From assembly GCA_963729195.1 (NCBI GenBank), contig CAVSNF010000024.1:434001-498000 (forward strand): 64,000 nucleotides of DNA, read 5' to 3'. A program made the translations under genes and the position numbers. Positions 27,688 through 36,511 of this stretch are shown here, one piece after another (the first letter of the stretch is position 1; each line of letters begins with the position of its first letter). The notes under the pieces were generated by a model that ran no database searches, was not told where the DNA came from, and worked only from the letters and a program-made list of their open reading frames with translations. The DNA comes from CAVPTL01 sp963729195. Its GTDB lineage: Bacteria > Actinomycetota > Thermoleophilia > Gaiellales > JAICJC01.

Positions 27688-29426
27688 ACCGGCTCGAGCT
27701 CGAACAACGGCTGGCCGAACTCGACCGGCTCGCCATTTGCCACCAGAATCCGGCGGATCACTCCGCCGTGATCGGACTTCAGCTCATTGAAGAGCTTCAT
27801 CGCCTCCAGGATGCACAGCGTCTGGCCGACCGAGACGGTGTCGCCCTCGGACACGAACGCCGGCTGGTCCGGCGAAGGTGATCGATAGAAGGTGCCGACC
27901 ATGGGGGACTCGATCTTGAATGCTTCGCTCACCGCCGGCTCGGCCGCAGGCGCATCCGCACCCACCGGCGCGGCGGCCGGCAGCGGCCGGTCCTCCTGCT
28001 TTCGCACGGTGATCCGCACCGCCCCGTCTTCGATCGTCAGCTCACCCACATCGGAGTCCTCAACCAGCCGGATCAGCTCGCGGATGCGCTCTGATTGGGC
28101 CGGCTCGAGAGCGCCGTCGCGATCGGCCTCACGCTCGCCGCGACCGCGCAGCGTGGCCAGCAGCCGCTCGGCGTCGTCGCCGAACAACGCCAACAGCAGC
28201 AGATCCTCTTCACTGGCCGCGCCGACCGACTCGCGCAGCTCCTCCATGTCGATGTCGGGTTCGGCGGTGGGTGCACCGGCATGTGCCCGGGCGTCACTCG
28301 AGATCTCCAGCGGAGGGGTGCCGTAGGCTCCCGAGAGGTAGCTCTTCATCTCGTCCGAGGCCTCCGCCCAGCGCCGGGCAGAGAGCACGTGGCGAAGCGC
28401 CTGACCGGCCATGATCCCGCCGATCGGCTGGGCCAGCGGCGGCCGCCCACAGTCCTCGCGCACCACCTTCAGCTCGTCCAGCACCTCGTCCAGCCGGTCG
28501 GTGGCCATCGCCCGGCGCAGGCGAGTGTCGAGGTCGGCCACGAGCCCCACCGGCAGGCGATTGCGGGCCGCACGCAACGTGATCCGCGGCGAGATCGATG
28601 CCGCCGGCATCTGTGCGTTCACATGCTGGTCGATGAACTGCGAGGCGTCCCACAGGCGCTCGGTATCCAACCCGTGATCGAGCTCGAGTCCCGTCAGCGC
28701 CTCGCACAGCACCTCACCCGGCACGCGGTTGAGCGAGTTGGCCACCGGATAGGCCGCCACCGCCACCGGGGTGGCGCCGTCCCTGGCGGCTTCGATCGCC
28801 ATCGCCAGCGCACTCTCGCCCTGGCAATAGAGCCCCACCGGTACCCCCGCATGCTCGGCCAGCCGGGCCACCACCCGGCCACAGGTGCCCGGATCGAGCG
28901 CCCCGGCGGGGTCGTGCAGAAGCACGTGATCTGCGCCCAGATCCGCCAGCCGCTTGGCCTTGTCGAGTACCCGATCGAGGTTGGCCATCTCGCCCGAGAA
29001 GGCAAGCCCGGCATACAGCCGCCCGCCCGCCTCACGTACCGCGGTCGCAGCCGCCGTCAGGTTCTCGACGTCGTTGAGCGGATCGTGCAGCCGGAAAATG
29101 TCGATGCCGCTCTCGGCGGCGCACAGGATGAACCGGCGTGTGAGGTCATCGGAGACCGGCCTGGAGCCAACCAGGAACCGGCCCCTCAAGGCCATCTGAA
29201 GCGGCGTTTTGGTGCACCGCGCCTTGAGCGCGCGCACCCGCTCCCAGGGGCTCTCCGTGCCCCGCTTGACCGCCGCGTCGAAACACCCGCCGCCGGTCAC
29301 CTCGAGCGCCTCGAACCCGGCCGCGTCCAGGATCTCGGCCACGTCCAGCACCGCGGCGGTCGAGATCGTGCCTGCCAGGGGCTGCTGGGACAGCAACCGA
29401 ACGGTGGTGTCTACCAGCCTGGTCAC
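27684..29426 (-). CDS. accB: Carboxyltransferase-like domain (active site degenerate) fused to biotin carboxyl carrier protein
   Basis: A 580-residue protein. Residues ~1-440 match the OadA/pyruvate-carboxylase carboxyltransferase barrel (AAGFEALEVTGGGCFDAAVKR, TPLQMALRGRFLVGSRPVSD, GIDIFRLHDPLNDVENL). Residues ~500-580 are a BCCP lipoyl-like domain with the biotin Lys in EAMK, preceded by ESPMVGTFYRSPSPD. The barrel lacks key residues: LRDAHQS is VRLLSQQ, the carbamylated-Lys motif IKDMAG is LHDPAG, and the HxH zinc ligands are YCQ. It is therefore probably not a working carboxyltransferase, and the BCCP half likely serves AccC next door. Start ATG 29426 overlaps efp. Confidence 0.85.
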   Translation of the reverse strand: MTRLVDTTVRLLSQQPLAGTISTAAVLDVAEILDAAGFEALEVTGGGCFDAAVKRGTESPWERVRALKARCTKTPLQMALRGRFLVGSRPVSDDLTRRFILCAAESGIDIFRLHDPLNDVENLTAAATAVREAGGRLYAGLAFSGEMANLDRVLDKAKRLADLGADHVLLHDPAGALDPGTCGRVVARLAEHAGVPVGLYCQGESALAMAIEAARDGATPVAVAAYPVANSLNRVPGEVLCEALTGLELDHGLDTERLWDASQFIDQHVNAQMPAASISPRITLRAARNRLPVGLVADLDTRLRRAMATDRLDEVLDELKVVREDCGRPPLAQPIGGIMAGQALRHVLSARRWAEASDEMKSYLSGAYGTPPLEISSDARAHAGAPTAEPDIDMEELRESVGAASEEDLLLLALFGDDAERLLATLRGRGEREADRDGALEPAQSERIRELIRLVEDSDVGELTIEDGAVRITVRKQEDRPLPAAAPVGADAPAAEPAVSEAFKIESPMVGTFYRSPSPDQPAFVSEGDTVSVGQTLCILEAMKLFNELKSDHGGVIRRILVANGEPVEFGQPLFELEPV

Positions 29427-29980
29427 GCGCGCGAAATGTACCGCGCCTCGCGCGTGTCGACCTTGATCCGCTCGCCCTGCTCGACGAACAGCGGTACCTG
29501 CACGATCGCGCCGGTTTCGAGTGTGGCCGGCTTGGTGACGTTGGAGACGGTGTCGCCCTTGACCCCCGGTTCGGTCGCCACCACCTGCAGCTCGACCGAC
29601 GCCGGCAACTGCACGGCGGTGGGCTTGCCGTCGACCAGGAGCAGCTGCACGGTGTCGTTCTCACGCATGAATCGCAGCTCTTCGGTCAGCGTGTCGAGCG
29701 GCAAGTTGATCTGCTCAAACGTCTCGGAGTCCATCAGCACCACATCAGTGCCGTCGTTGTAGAGATAGGAGACGTTGGTCGTCTCGGTACGTACCCGCGG
29801 CATCTTCTCGCCCGCCCGAAACGTCTTGTCCACGACGCTCCCAGAGTTGAGCGCTTTCAGCTTGGTACGCACGAACGCTCCGCCTTTGCCGGGTTTGACG
29901 TGCTGAAACTCGACGATCCGGTAGACGATCCCATCGAGTGAGATATGCATCCCGTTCTTGAATTCATTCGTGGAAATCAT
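29423..29980 (-). CDS. efp: Translation elongation factor P
   Basis: A 185-residue three-OB-fold protein that relieves ribosome stalling at polyproline. MISTNEFKNGMHISLDG leads to the tip loop VKPGKGGAF with Lys32, the usual modification site. No epmA/epmB or ymfI is visible, so the modification state is unknown. The C-terminal domain EPGVKGDTVSNVTKPATLETG is complete. It is the first gene of the efp-accB-accC-asp23-nusB-xseB run and has a plausible promoter of its own. Confidence 0.97.
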   Translation of the reverse strand: MISTNEFKNGMHISLDGIVYRIVEFQHVKPGKGGAFVRTKLKALNSGSVVDKTFRAGEKMPRVRTETTNVSYLYNDGTDVVLMDSETFEQINLPLDTLTEELRFMRENDTVQLLLVDGKPTAVQLPASVELQVVATEPGVKGDTVSNVTKPATLETGAIVQVPLFVEQGERIKVDTREARYISRA

Positions 29981-29986
29981 GAGTTG

Positions 29987-30014
29987 AGTGTAGTAAGCCC
30001 CACTGTCTAGGCAA
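29987..30014 (-). promoter_or_regulatory. Possible efp promoter, near-leaderless
   Basis: On the coding strand TTGCCT (complement of 30009-30014) and TACACT (29987-29992) are spaced 16 bp. The -10 ends 6 nt before the efp ATG, so a transcript would start at or next to the start codon. Leaderless messages are common in high-GC actinobacteria. The -35 overlaps the pepP stop. No Shine-Dalgarno sequence lies before efp, which fits. Confidence 0.38.
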
Positions 30015-31101
30015 CCCGCTGGAGCTCCTTGGGGTATGCGGTCAGTCGCTCGCTGCCGGTGTCGGTCACGATCACGAGATCCTCGATCCGCACGCCACCG
30101 CGTCCGGGGAGATAGATACCCGGCTCGACTGTGACGACCATGCCCGCCTCGAGGGTTGCGTGGGACGCGGTTGAAAGCCGGGGGCCTTCGTGAATCGCCA
30201 ACCCCACCCCGTGGCCGAGGCCGTGGCCGAAGTGGTCGCCGTGGCCGGCGGCGGTGATCACCTCACGCGCCATTGCATCCACCTCTCGGCCACCCATGCC
30301 CGGCGCGATTGCCGCCAGCGCGGTCAGCTGCGCCTCCAGGCAGATGGCGTAGATCTCGGACAGATCGGCATCGGGCTCGCCCACGGCGAAGGTGCGGGTG
30401 CAGTCGGACGCATAGCCGTTGAGGTAGCAGCCGAGATCGATCGTGACCAGCGTGCCGGAGGAGATCGTCGACTCGCCGGGAGTCGCATGTGGCATCGCGC
30501 CACGCTCGTGCGAGGCCACGATGGTGTCGAACGCCAGGTCGTCGGCGCCCTGCTCGCGGAACAGTTCGCGCACCCGCCAGGCCACATCCGCCTCGCGCTT
30601 CCCGCCCAATCCCTCGGCGGCGATGGCCTCGTACACCGGTGCGATCAAGGCCGCCGACCGGCGGATCGCGTCCAGCTCATAGGCGTCCTTGACCAGCCGC
30701 AGCGTCTCGACCACGTCGGTGGTCGACACCAGCTCGCGTTCGGTGCCGAACGCCGCCTCCAGTTTGCTGTGGGTGGCCACCGACAGGTGTGCGGCCTCGA
30801 CGCCGATGCGGTTGGCACCCGGCGCGATGTCGCCCAGGTGCTCACCCAGGAAGCGACTGGTGTCGCCCTCCAACATGCGCACATCCATGATCTCGGCGAT
30901 CGGCTCTGCGGCGGTCACGTAGCGGAAGTCGGTCATGAAGGTGGCTCCCCCGCCGTGCACCACCACCAGCCCGTTGGATCCGTCGTAGCCGGTCAGGTAG
31001 CGCACGTTCACGAGGTCGGTCACCAGCAGCGCATCGATGCTCTCGGACTGGAGTGCGGCACGCACGCCCTCCAGCCTTTGGAGGTAGCCGGGCCCGCTCA
31101 T
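30007..31101 (-). CDS. pepP: Xaa-Pro aminopeptidase (M24B)
   Basis: 364 residues from ATG 31099-31101, overlapping the aroQ stop (ATGA). It removes N-terminal residues before proline. The N-terminal creatinase domain (LQSESIDALLVTDLVNVRYL) precedes the pita-bread metallopeptidase. Metal ligands are visible as Asp in VTIDLGCYLNGYASDCTRTF (two Asp), His in FGHGLGHGVGLAIHEGP, and Glu in VVTVEPGIYLPG and GVRIEDLV. The aroQ-pepP-efp order is conserved widely in Gram-positive bacteria. Confidence 0.95.
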   Translation of the reverse strand: MSGPGYLQRLEGVRAALQSESIDALLVTDLVNVRYLTGYDGSNGLVVVHGGGATFMTDFRYVTAAEPIAEIMDVRMLEGDTSRFLGEHLGDIAPGANRIGVEAAHLSVATHSKLEAAFGTERELVSTTDVVETLRLVKDAYELDAIRRSAALIAPVYEAIAAEGLGGKREADVAWRVRELFREQGADDLAFDTIVASHERGAMPHATPGESTISSGTLVTIDLGCYLNGYASDCTRTFAVGEPDADLSEIYAICLEAQLTALAAIAPGMGGREVDAMAREVITAAGHGDHFGHGLGHGVGLAIHEGPRLSTASHATLEAGMVVTVEPGIYLPGRGGVRIEDLVIVTDTGSERLTAYPKELQRVA

Positions 31102-31529
31102 TGCCCACTCCGGTTGAGGTACTCGAGCGCCTCGTGGTAGCCGTCGGCGCCGCGCCCGCTGATCCGGTGTGAGACCACGTCGGCGATCACGGAGTGGCGC
31201 CGCCACGGCTCACGGGTTTCGATCGCCGACAGGTGCACCTCGACCACCGGGCCGGTGTAGATCTCCAGCGCGTCACGGATGGCGTAGCTGTAGTGCGTCC
31301 ACGCACCCGGATTCACGATCAGCCCGTCGGTGTCCTCACAGGCGGTGTGGATCATGTCGACGTAATCCCCTTCGAAGTTGGACTGCGAGCAGCGCACGGT
31401 CAGGCCCAGTTCTGAGCCCCATGAGTAGATCATGGTCTCGAGTTCGGACAGGCCGACGCTTCCGTACTGCGCCGGATCCCGCTTTCCGAGCATGTTGAGA
31501 TTGACCCCGTTCAGCACCATTACCCGCAT
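31098..31529 (-). CDS. aroQ: 3-dehydroquinate dehydratase, type II
   Basis: A 143-residue type II dehydroquinase, third shikimate step. VLNGVNLNMLGKRDPAQYG contains the active-site Asn and Arg, with the catalytic Tyr just after. The lid and second motif are SNFEGDYVDMIHTA, NPGAWTHYSYAIRDA and VEVHLSAIETREPWR (His). It is separated from the aroC/aroKB block by a ~2.2-kb patch of broken genes, and coupled to pepP. Confidence 0.96.
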   Translation of the reverse strand: MRVMVLNGVNLNMLGKRDPAQYGSVGLSELETMIYSWGSELGLTVRCSQSNFEGDYVDMIHTACEDTDGLIVNPGAWTHYSYAIRDALEIYTGPVVEVHLSAIETREPWRRHSVIADVVSHRISGRGADGYHEALEYLNRSGQ

Positions 31530-31570
31530 GCGGAGAGCCTACCGGGTGTTCAGAACGGGAGTGAAGCGGG

Positions 31571-31987
31571 CTATCGCCGGCGACGCCGGAACGCCAGCAC
31601 GGTGCCGCCGATCACGATCGCCGACACCGCGGCGACCGCAACGATCGTGATGGCGGGGCGAAGCCGCGAGGATGCCGACTCCTCGTCGGAGGCTTCCGCC
31701 GAGACCACGTCAGGATCAGGCTGCTCGGCCGTCTCTGACGCGTTGGGCTCCGCGTCCACCGTCTCGTCCACGGGGGTGGACGTCTCTGAAGTCTCGCTCA
31801 TCTCCACCACCTCTTGCTCGGGTGTTAGTACGGGAATCTCATCTCCCAGCTTGCCGCAGGTCGCGCATACCCACCGCGCCTCGGCGCCAGAGTCGAGTAT
31901 CTGGCGCTCCCACTGATGCCCACTGCGGCTGCAGTGGAAACGGGCAAAGAGGCGACCGCGCGGCCGCGCTGGGGCCAGAGAACTCAC
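31571..31987 (-). CDS. Zinc-ribbon, tail-anchored membrane protein of unknown function
   Basis: A 138-residue protein. The N-terminal module pairs CSRSGHQW and CATCGKLGD as a possible zinc ribbon. The middle (about residues 55-100) is an acidic Glu/Ser/Thr-rich linker. The C-terminus is one transmembrane helix (ITIVAVAAVSAIVIGGTVLA) followed by FRRRRR, so the cytoplasmic or external side of the ribbon cannot be fixed. No family is recognised. It lies 41 bp from aroQ on the same strand. Confidence 0.68.
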   Translation of the reverse strand: MSSLAPARPRGRLFARFHCSRSGHQWERQILDSGAEARWVCATCGKLGDEIPVLTPEQEVVEMSETSETSTPVDETVDAEPNASETAEQPDPDVVSAEASDEESASSRLRPAITIVAVAAVSAIVIGGTVLAFRRRRR

Positions 31988-31991
31988 CGCG

Positions 31992-32587
31992 TCAGTCTAC
32001 GACACCGGCACCGCGAGCGCGACCAAGAGCCCGAGTCCGGTGACAGTTCACCGCCGTCACCAGAGTCGCGCCGAGCAGCGCACCTCCGGCGGCATCGGAC
32101 ACCAGGTGCATGCCGCTCACCACCACCCAGACGACCACAAAGGCCGCATACGACGCCCACACCCACGCGTATCGTGGCATCACCGCGGTCGCCAATCCGG
32201 CCAGGAGCACGGCACGCATCGCGTGACCGCTGGGATAGGTGTTGGTCAGGGACAACCAGGTCGAAGATCCGCTCGGCCGGCGCAAACGGGATCTGATCGA
32301 CCCAGGCCTTGAACGCGACCTCCACGATCAGACCGATCACCAAGGCCAGCCACCCACGCCCAGGCCTGCTGCGTCTGTGATCGCCGCCGCAGCACCAGGA
32401 AGCCGGCGGCGAACAGGGCGGCTGTCACGAAGGGGTCTGCGAGAACCGCCAGCCACGACCAGTTGGTGCCCCCCAGCAGGTCGAGATGGCGGTCCAGCAC
32501 GACGATCGATGCCAGAAACGACGCCGGTTTGCACAAACAACGTGAGCATGATGAATGCGCTCGCCAGCGCGACAGAGACGTCGGCAC
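31992..32587 (-). pseudogene. PAP2-family membrane phosphatase, frameshifted at three places
   Basis: The pieces are in different frames: SVALASAFIMLTLFVQT, then FLASIVVLDRHLDLLGGTNW, then VIGLIVEVAFKAWVDQIPF, then LTNTYPSGHAMRAVLLAG and SGMHLVSDAAGGALLG. The last two are the PSGH and SxxxHxxxD motifs of PAP2 lipid-phosphate phosphatases. Shifts lie near 32533, 32345 and 32270. The motif content is intact, so the breaks are either recent or sequencing indels. The substrate is unknown and the start is not determined. Confidence 0.7.
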
Positions 32588-32620
32588 ATCTGCGAGACCG
32601 TAGCTAGATGCCGGCGGTCG

Positions 32621-33686
32621 TCACGCCGCCCCGGCCGTGAGGTGCCGCTCGACTTCCTCGATCAGCCGCACCACTTCGACCCCCACACGCGTGTTGGAGC
32701 GCGGCGGAGTTCCATGTGCGATCGAGGAGATGAAGTCGCTCATCTGGAGAGCGCCCGGTTCAGCGCTCTCGATCCGCGGCGTCAGAATGTGCCCGCTGCC
32801 GACATTCACCCGCAGTGCGCCCGGATCGCCGGATTCCGCCACTTCAACCCCGGTTTCGAATACCCGCACGCACCCGTCAGCAGTGTCGTCACAGACGACC
32901 ATCTTGTCGGAGCCCACCAGGGTGGCCCGGCCAATGCTGCTGGGCGAGAGCCAGGACAGCTCCAGCTGGGCGATCCGGCCCGAGGGATACGCGAGTGTGG
33001 CAAAGACGATGTCCGCCGTGCCGGGGACGACGCAGGCACGGCCGGTCGCGGACACGACCGCCGGCGGCTCATCGATCCAGGTCAGCAGCCTCGAGAGCTC
33101 ACACGGCGCCAGATCCCAAACGACGCCGGCGCCGGGACGGTGCCCACCCAGACGTGCCCGGCAGGTCGAGACACACAGCACTTCACCAAGCTCCCCCGAC
33201 TCGACCAGTGATCTGACATACACCGACCGAGGGGGCGTAGACGGCCGGATGGCCGGGCATCACCACCAGGCCGAGACGCTCACCGAACTCGGCCAGGTCG
33301 ACCGCCTCTCGAGCGGACGCTGCCAGCGCGTGCTCGACAAACACATGTTTTCCGGCGGCCAGGCTCGCAGTGGCGAGTCGATAGCGGGTGGCAACGGGGG
33401 TGGCGATCACGATCGCCTCGATCGTCGGGTCCTCGAGTATCTGAGAGAAGTCACTGATCAGCGCGATGTTCGGAAACCGCGGCGACAGGCGGGTGAGCGC
33501 CGGTAGTCGAGCGATCACACAGCGCGGACAGTTCCGCACCGGCGGTGACCATCACGTCGCCGGCCACCCGCCGCCCGCTTTCGCCGGCGCCGACCACCGC
33601 GATGCGAACCGATCCGCGACCACCGTACGCCGGGCGGAGCTGTACGACGCGGTTCAGGGCGTCTGGACGGCAGCGGAGGTTGACAT
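32621..33686 (-). pseudogene. Gfo/Idh/MocA-family oxidoreductase, frameshifted
   Basis: The N-terminal Rossmann segment VRIAVVGAGESGRRV lies near 33609 in one frame. NIALISDFSQILEDPTIEAI followed by VIATPVATRY and AAGKHVFVEHALA is in a second, and the C-terminal domain from VYVRSLVESGELGEV to HLTAGAA in a third. The family oxidises or epimerises sugars and polyols with NAD(P). The EKP-type motif appears as VEH, a departure from the usual catalytic Lys, so activity is doubtful even if the frame is repaired. Breaks lie near 33226 and 33500. The upstream limit given is the farthest ATG; the true start is unknown. Confidence 0.68.
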
Positions 33687-33723
33687 GTTCTGGAGGAACC
33701 TAGCCGCCAAAATCACCGCGTGA

Positions 33724-33775
33724 AATCCCGTGGTTGCACCAACTCAGTCACGGGATTGTCACGCGAGGCGTGACA
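33724..33775 (-). terminator. Two adjacent hairpins downstream of aroKB
   Basis: TGTCACGC-GAG-GCGTGACA (33757-33775) is an 8-bp stem with a 3-nt loop, 13 nt after the aroKB stop. Beside it AATCCCGTG and CACGGGATT (33724-33757) pair across a 16-nt loop. There is no U tract, so this is a candidate terminator or processing site only by position. Confidence 0.42.
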
Positions 33776-33788
33776 GGTCAGTGGCCGG

Positions 33789-35285
33789 CTACGTGACGAT
33801 CGCGCGGGCAACCGCCTGCGCGATCAAGTCGTCCCCCGGGTCAGCCCCGAACACGGGTTTTCCGATCTTCTCGAGCAGCGCGAACCGCACTCGACCGCCG
33901 CGCGCTTTCTTGTCGCGGCGCATCGCCTCCAACACCGCGTCGGGATCGACGTTCCGGGCCGCCGTGGGCAGCTCATGCAACTCGAGCAACCCCCGCACCT
34001 GCTGCTCTACCGACGGATCGAGGCCACATACCTGGGTCGACAGCCACAGCGCCGGCAACAGGCCGATCGCGACCGCCTCACCGTGACTGAAGGCCCGATA
34101 CGAGGTGGCGGTCTCGAGCGCGTGGCCGATCGAGTGGCCCAGGTTGAGCACCGCCCGAATGCCCTGCTCGGTGGGATCCTCCGCCACGATCCGCGCCTTG
34201 TAGGCGGCGCACCGTCGGATCAGCTCCAGCCGCTCTTCGGGCGTCCCTCGCCCCGGCTCCCAGCGTTGCACCAGATCCCACAACCGCCCGCCCGAGAGCA
34301 GGCCGGTCTTGATCACTTCACTGAACTGCGACGCCCACTCACGCACGGGCAGCGTCTCCAGCACCGCCGGGTCGCTGACAACCCATTCGGCCTGATGGAA
34401 CGCGCCCACGTAGTTCTTGGCCTGAGGCAGGTCGATGCCGGTCTTGCCGCCGATGCCGGCGTCCACCATGCCGGTCAGCGACGTCGGCACCGCGATCCAC
34501 GGCACACCGCGCTGGAACGTGGCCGCCACGAACCCGGCAACGTCGGTGGCAGCGCCTCCGCCCAGCCCGACCACCACATCCCCGCGCTCGAGCCCGAACT
34601 CCGCCAGCCGCGTCCACGCCTGGCGCGCGACCGAAATAGTCTTGGCGGCCTCGCCCGCCGGAAGCCGCACGGTCACGAACGGCTCGAACGGCTGACCGAC
34701 CACGCGCAGCACCTCTCGATCGGCCACCAGTGCGGGTCGTCGCGCTCCGATCAGCCGCGGCAACTCGGCCAGCGCCGCCTGCCTGGCCAGGGGCACCAGA
34801 AGCGGCTCGTCTCCCACGGCTCCGTCGGCGTCGACGAGCGCGTCGGCGGTGTCGTGGTAGAGATGGCGGCGCTGCTCGTAGAGATCGGTGAACGCCCGGG
34901 CTTCCGACGCCAACGGCCGGTCGCCGGCCTGCTCTTCGACCCTGCGCCAGGCCACCTGGGCGGAGACGTCCAGGAACACCGTGAAGCTGCTGTCGCGAAG
35001 CCGCTCCCGCGTGATGGCGGACGTGACCGCCCCGCCTCCCACGGCGATGACAGCGTTGGTCTCGTCCAGCAGGCGGGCGATCACCCGCTCTTCGAGCGCT
35101 CTGAAGGTGCCTTCACCGTCGTCTCGGAAGATCGCCCCGATGGGCTTGGTCGCTTCCGATTCGATCTCGACGTCAGCATCAAAGAACCGCCAGCCCAGCC
35201 GCTCGGCGAGGCGCATGCCGGTGGTGGTCTTGCCTGCGCCCATGAACCCGATCAGCACCAGGTTTCGGTGAGGGCCGGGGATCAT
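33789..35285 (-). CDS. aroKB: Bifunctional shikimate kinase / 3-dehydroquinate synthase
   Basis: A 498-residue fusion. Residues ~8-150 are shikimate kinase: P-loop GFMGAGKTTTG, FFDADVEIE and AVGGGAVTS. Residues ~155-498 are DHQ synthase: VVGLGGGAATDVAGFVAATF, VPTSLTGMVDAGIGGKTGID, NLGHSIGHALE and SHGEAVAIGL, which carry the NAD and zinc ligands. ATG 35283-35285 overlaps the aroC stop. The fused enzyme performs steps 2 and 5 of the pathway, with aroC, aroE and aroQ encoded nearby. Confidence 0.95.
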   Translation of the reverse strand: MIPGPHRNLVLIGFMGAGKTTTGMRLAERLGWRFFDADVEIESEATKPIGAIFRDDGEGTFRALEERVIARLLDETNAVIAVGGGAVTSAITRERLRDSSFTVFLDVSAQVAWRRVEEQAGDRPLASEARAFTDLYEQRRHLYHDTADALVDADGAVGDEPLLVPLARQAALAELPRLIGARRPALVADREVLRVVGQPFEPFVTVRLPAGEAAKTISVARQAWTRLAEFGLERGDVVVGLGGGAATDVAGFVAATFQRGVPWIAVPTSLTGMVDAGIGGKTGIDLPQAKNYVGAFHQAEWVVSDPAVLETLPVREWASQFSEVIKTGLLSGGRLWDLVQRWEPGRGTPEERLELIRRCAAYKARIVAEDPTEQGIRAVLNLGHSIGHALETATSYRAFSHGEAVAIGLLPALWLSTQVCGLDPSVEQQVRGLLELHELPTAARNVDPDAVLEAMRRDKKARGGRVRFALLEKIGKPVFGADPGDDLIAQAVARAIVT

Positions 35286-36467
35286 GCCCGAGCGATGCGC
35301 TCGAGGTAGGCGGCGTGCGCAGCGACGAAATCGCCGATCGCGTCGCCCCCGAACTTCTCCAGCGCGGCCCGGGCCAGCTCGAACGCCACCCCGGCCTCGG
35401 CCACCACGGCCGCGGCGGGCAGCACCGTCACATCGCTTCGCTCCACGTGCGCTTCGCGGGGGGTGTGCGACCCCATCTCGACCGAGCGCAGCGGCCGCAT
35501 CAGCGTCGGCAGCGGTTTCCAGATCGTCCGCACCACCAGATCCTCGCCGTTGGTGATGCCGCCCTCGAGCCCACCGGCGCGATCGGTCTCGCGGTGGTAT
35601 CCACGCTCGTCGCTGTACAGGATCTCGTCGTGGACGCTCGACCCGCGTTTGGACGACGACGCAATCGCATCGCCGATCTCGACACCCTTGGCCGATTGGA
35701 TCGACAGCATCGCCGCCGCCAGCCGGCCATCCAGGCGGGTGACCCGCAGACACGTGAGAGCCAAGCCCCGGTGGCACGCCGAAGGCCCGCACCTCGGTGA
35801 CTCCCCCAAGGGTGTCACGGTCACGCTTGGCCGCCTCGATCTCATCGATCATGGCCTGCTCTGCGGCGGGATCGAGGCAACGCACCTCGGACGCCTCCGC
35901 CCGGTCGAAATCCTGGATTGAGAGCCACGCCGGAGGGGTGGCCCGGACGGTGCCCACCTGCAGCACGTGCGAGCGCACCTCGATGCCGATGGTGCGAATC
36001 AGGGCCTTGGCAACCGCTCCTGCGGCGACCCGGGCGGCGGTCTCCCGTGCGCTGGCCCGCTCCAGCACGTTGCGCACGTCGTCGTAGCTGTACTTGAGCG
36101 TCCCGGGAAGGTCGGCGTGCCCCGGTCGCGGCAGCGCGATCGCCTTGCCCCGCCAGCCGTAGGACTCGAGCTCGGAGGCGTCCACCGGCCACGGATTCAT
36201 CGGCGCGAGCCAATTCTGGTGATCGCGGTTTTGGATGAAGAACGCCAGCGGGCTGCCCAGTGTGCGTCCCTGCCGGAGCCCTCCCCGTGGCTCAACGTCA
36301 TCGGTTTCGAGCTTCTGACGAGGGCTGCGGCCGTAGCCGGCCTGACGTCGAGCCAGATCGGTTCGGATCAGCTCGTGGTCGAGCTCGAGCCCTGCAGGCA
36401 GCCCCGAGACGACCACCGTCAGCCCGGGGCCATGCGACTCACCCGCAGTCACGTAGGAGAGTTCCAT
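35282..36467 (-). CDS. aroC: Chorismate synthase (one frameshift)
   Basis: The last shikimate step, FMN-dependent. The N-terminal part (YVTAGESHGPGL, RRQAGYGRSPRQK, RPGHADLPGTLKY, ASARETAARVAAGAVAKAL) is in one frame to GVPPGLGSHV. The rest (RLDGRLAAAMLSIQSAKGVE, GGLEGGITNGEDLVVR) is in another. One extra base in the C run 35743-35745 restores HVSAVTRLDGRLA. The 1186-nt span is 395 codons plus 1, giving a normal 394-residue enzyme. The pathway is otherwise complete here, so a sequence error is likely. Confidence 0.93.
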
Positions 36468-36511
36468 GGTGCGGGAGACTAGTGGACAGGCAAGATAGGG
36501 TCACCTCCACC

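Noticed and set aside
32621..33686. Gfo/Idh pieces as two separate genes
   Set aside because: The pieces are collinear parts of one domain order and meet at a frameshift, with no start signal at the junction.
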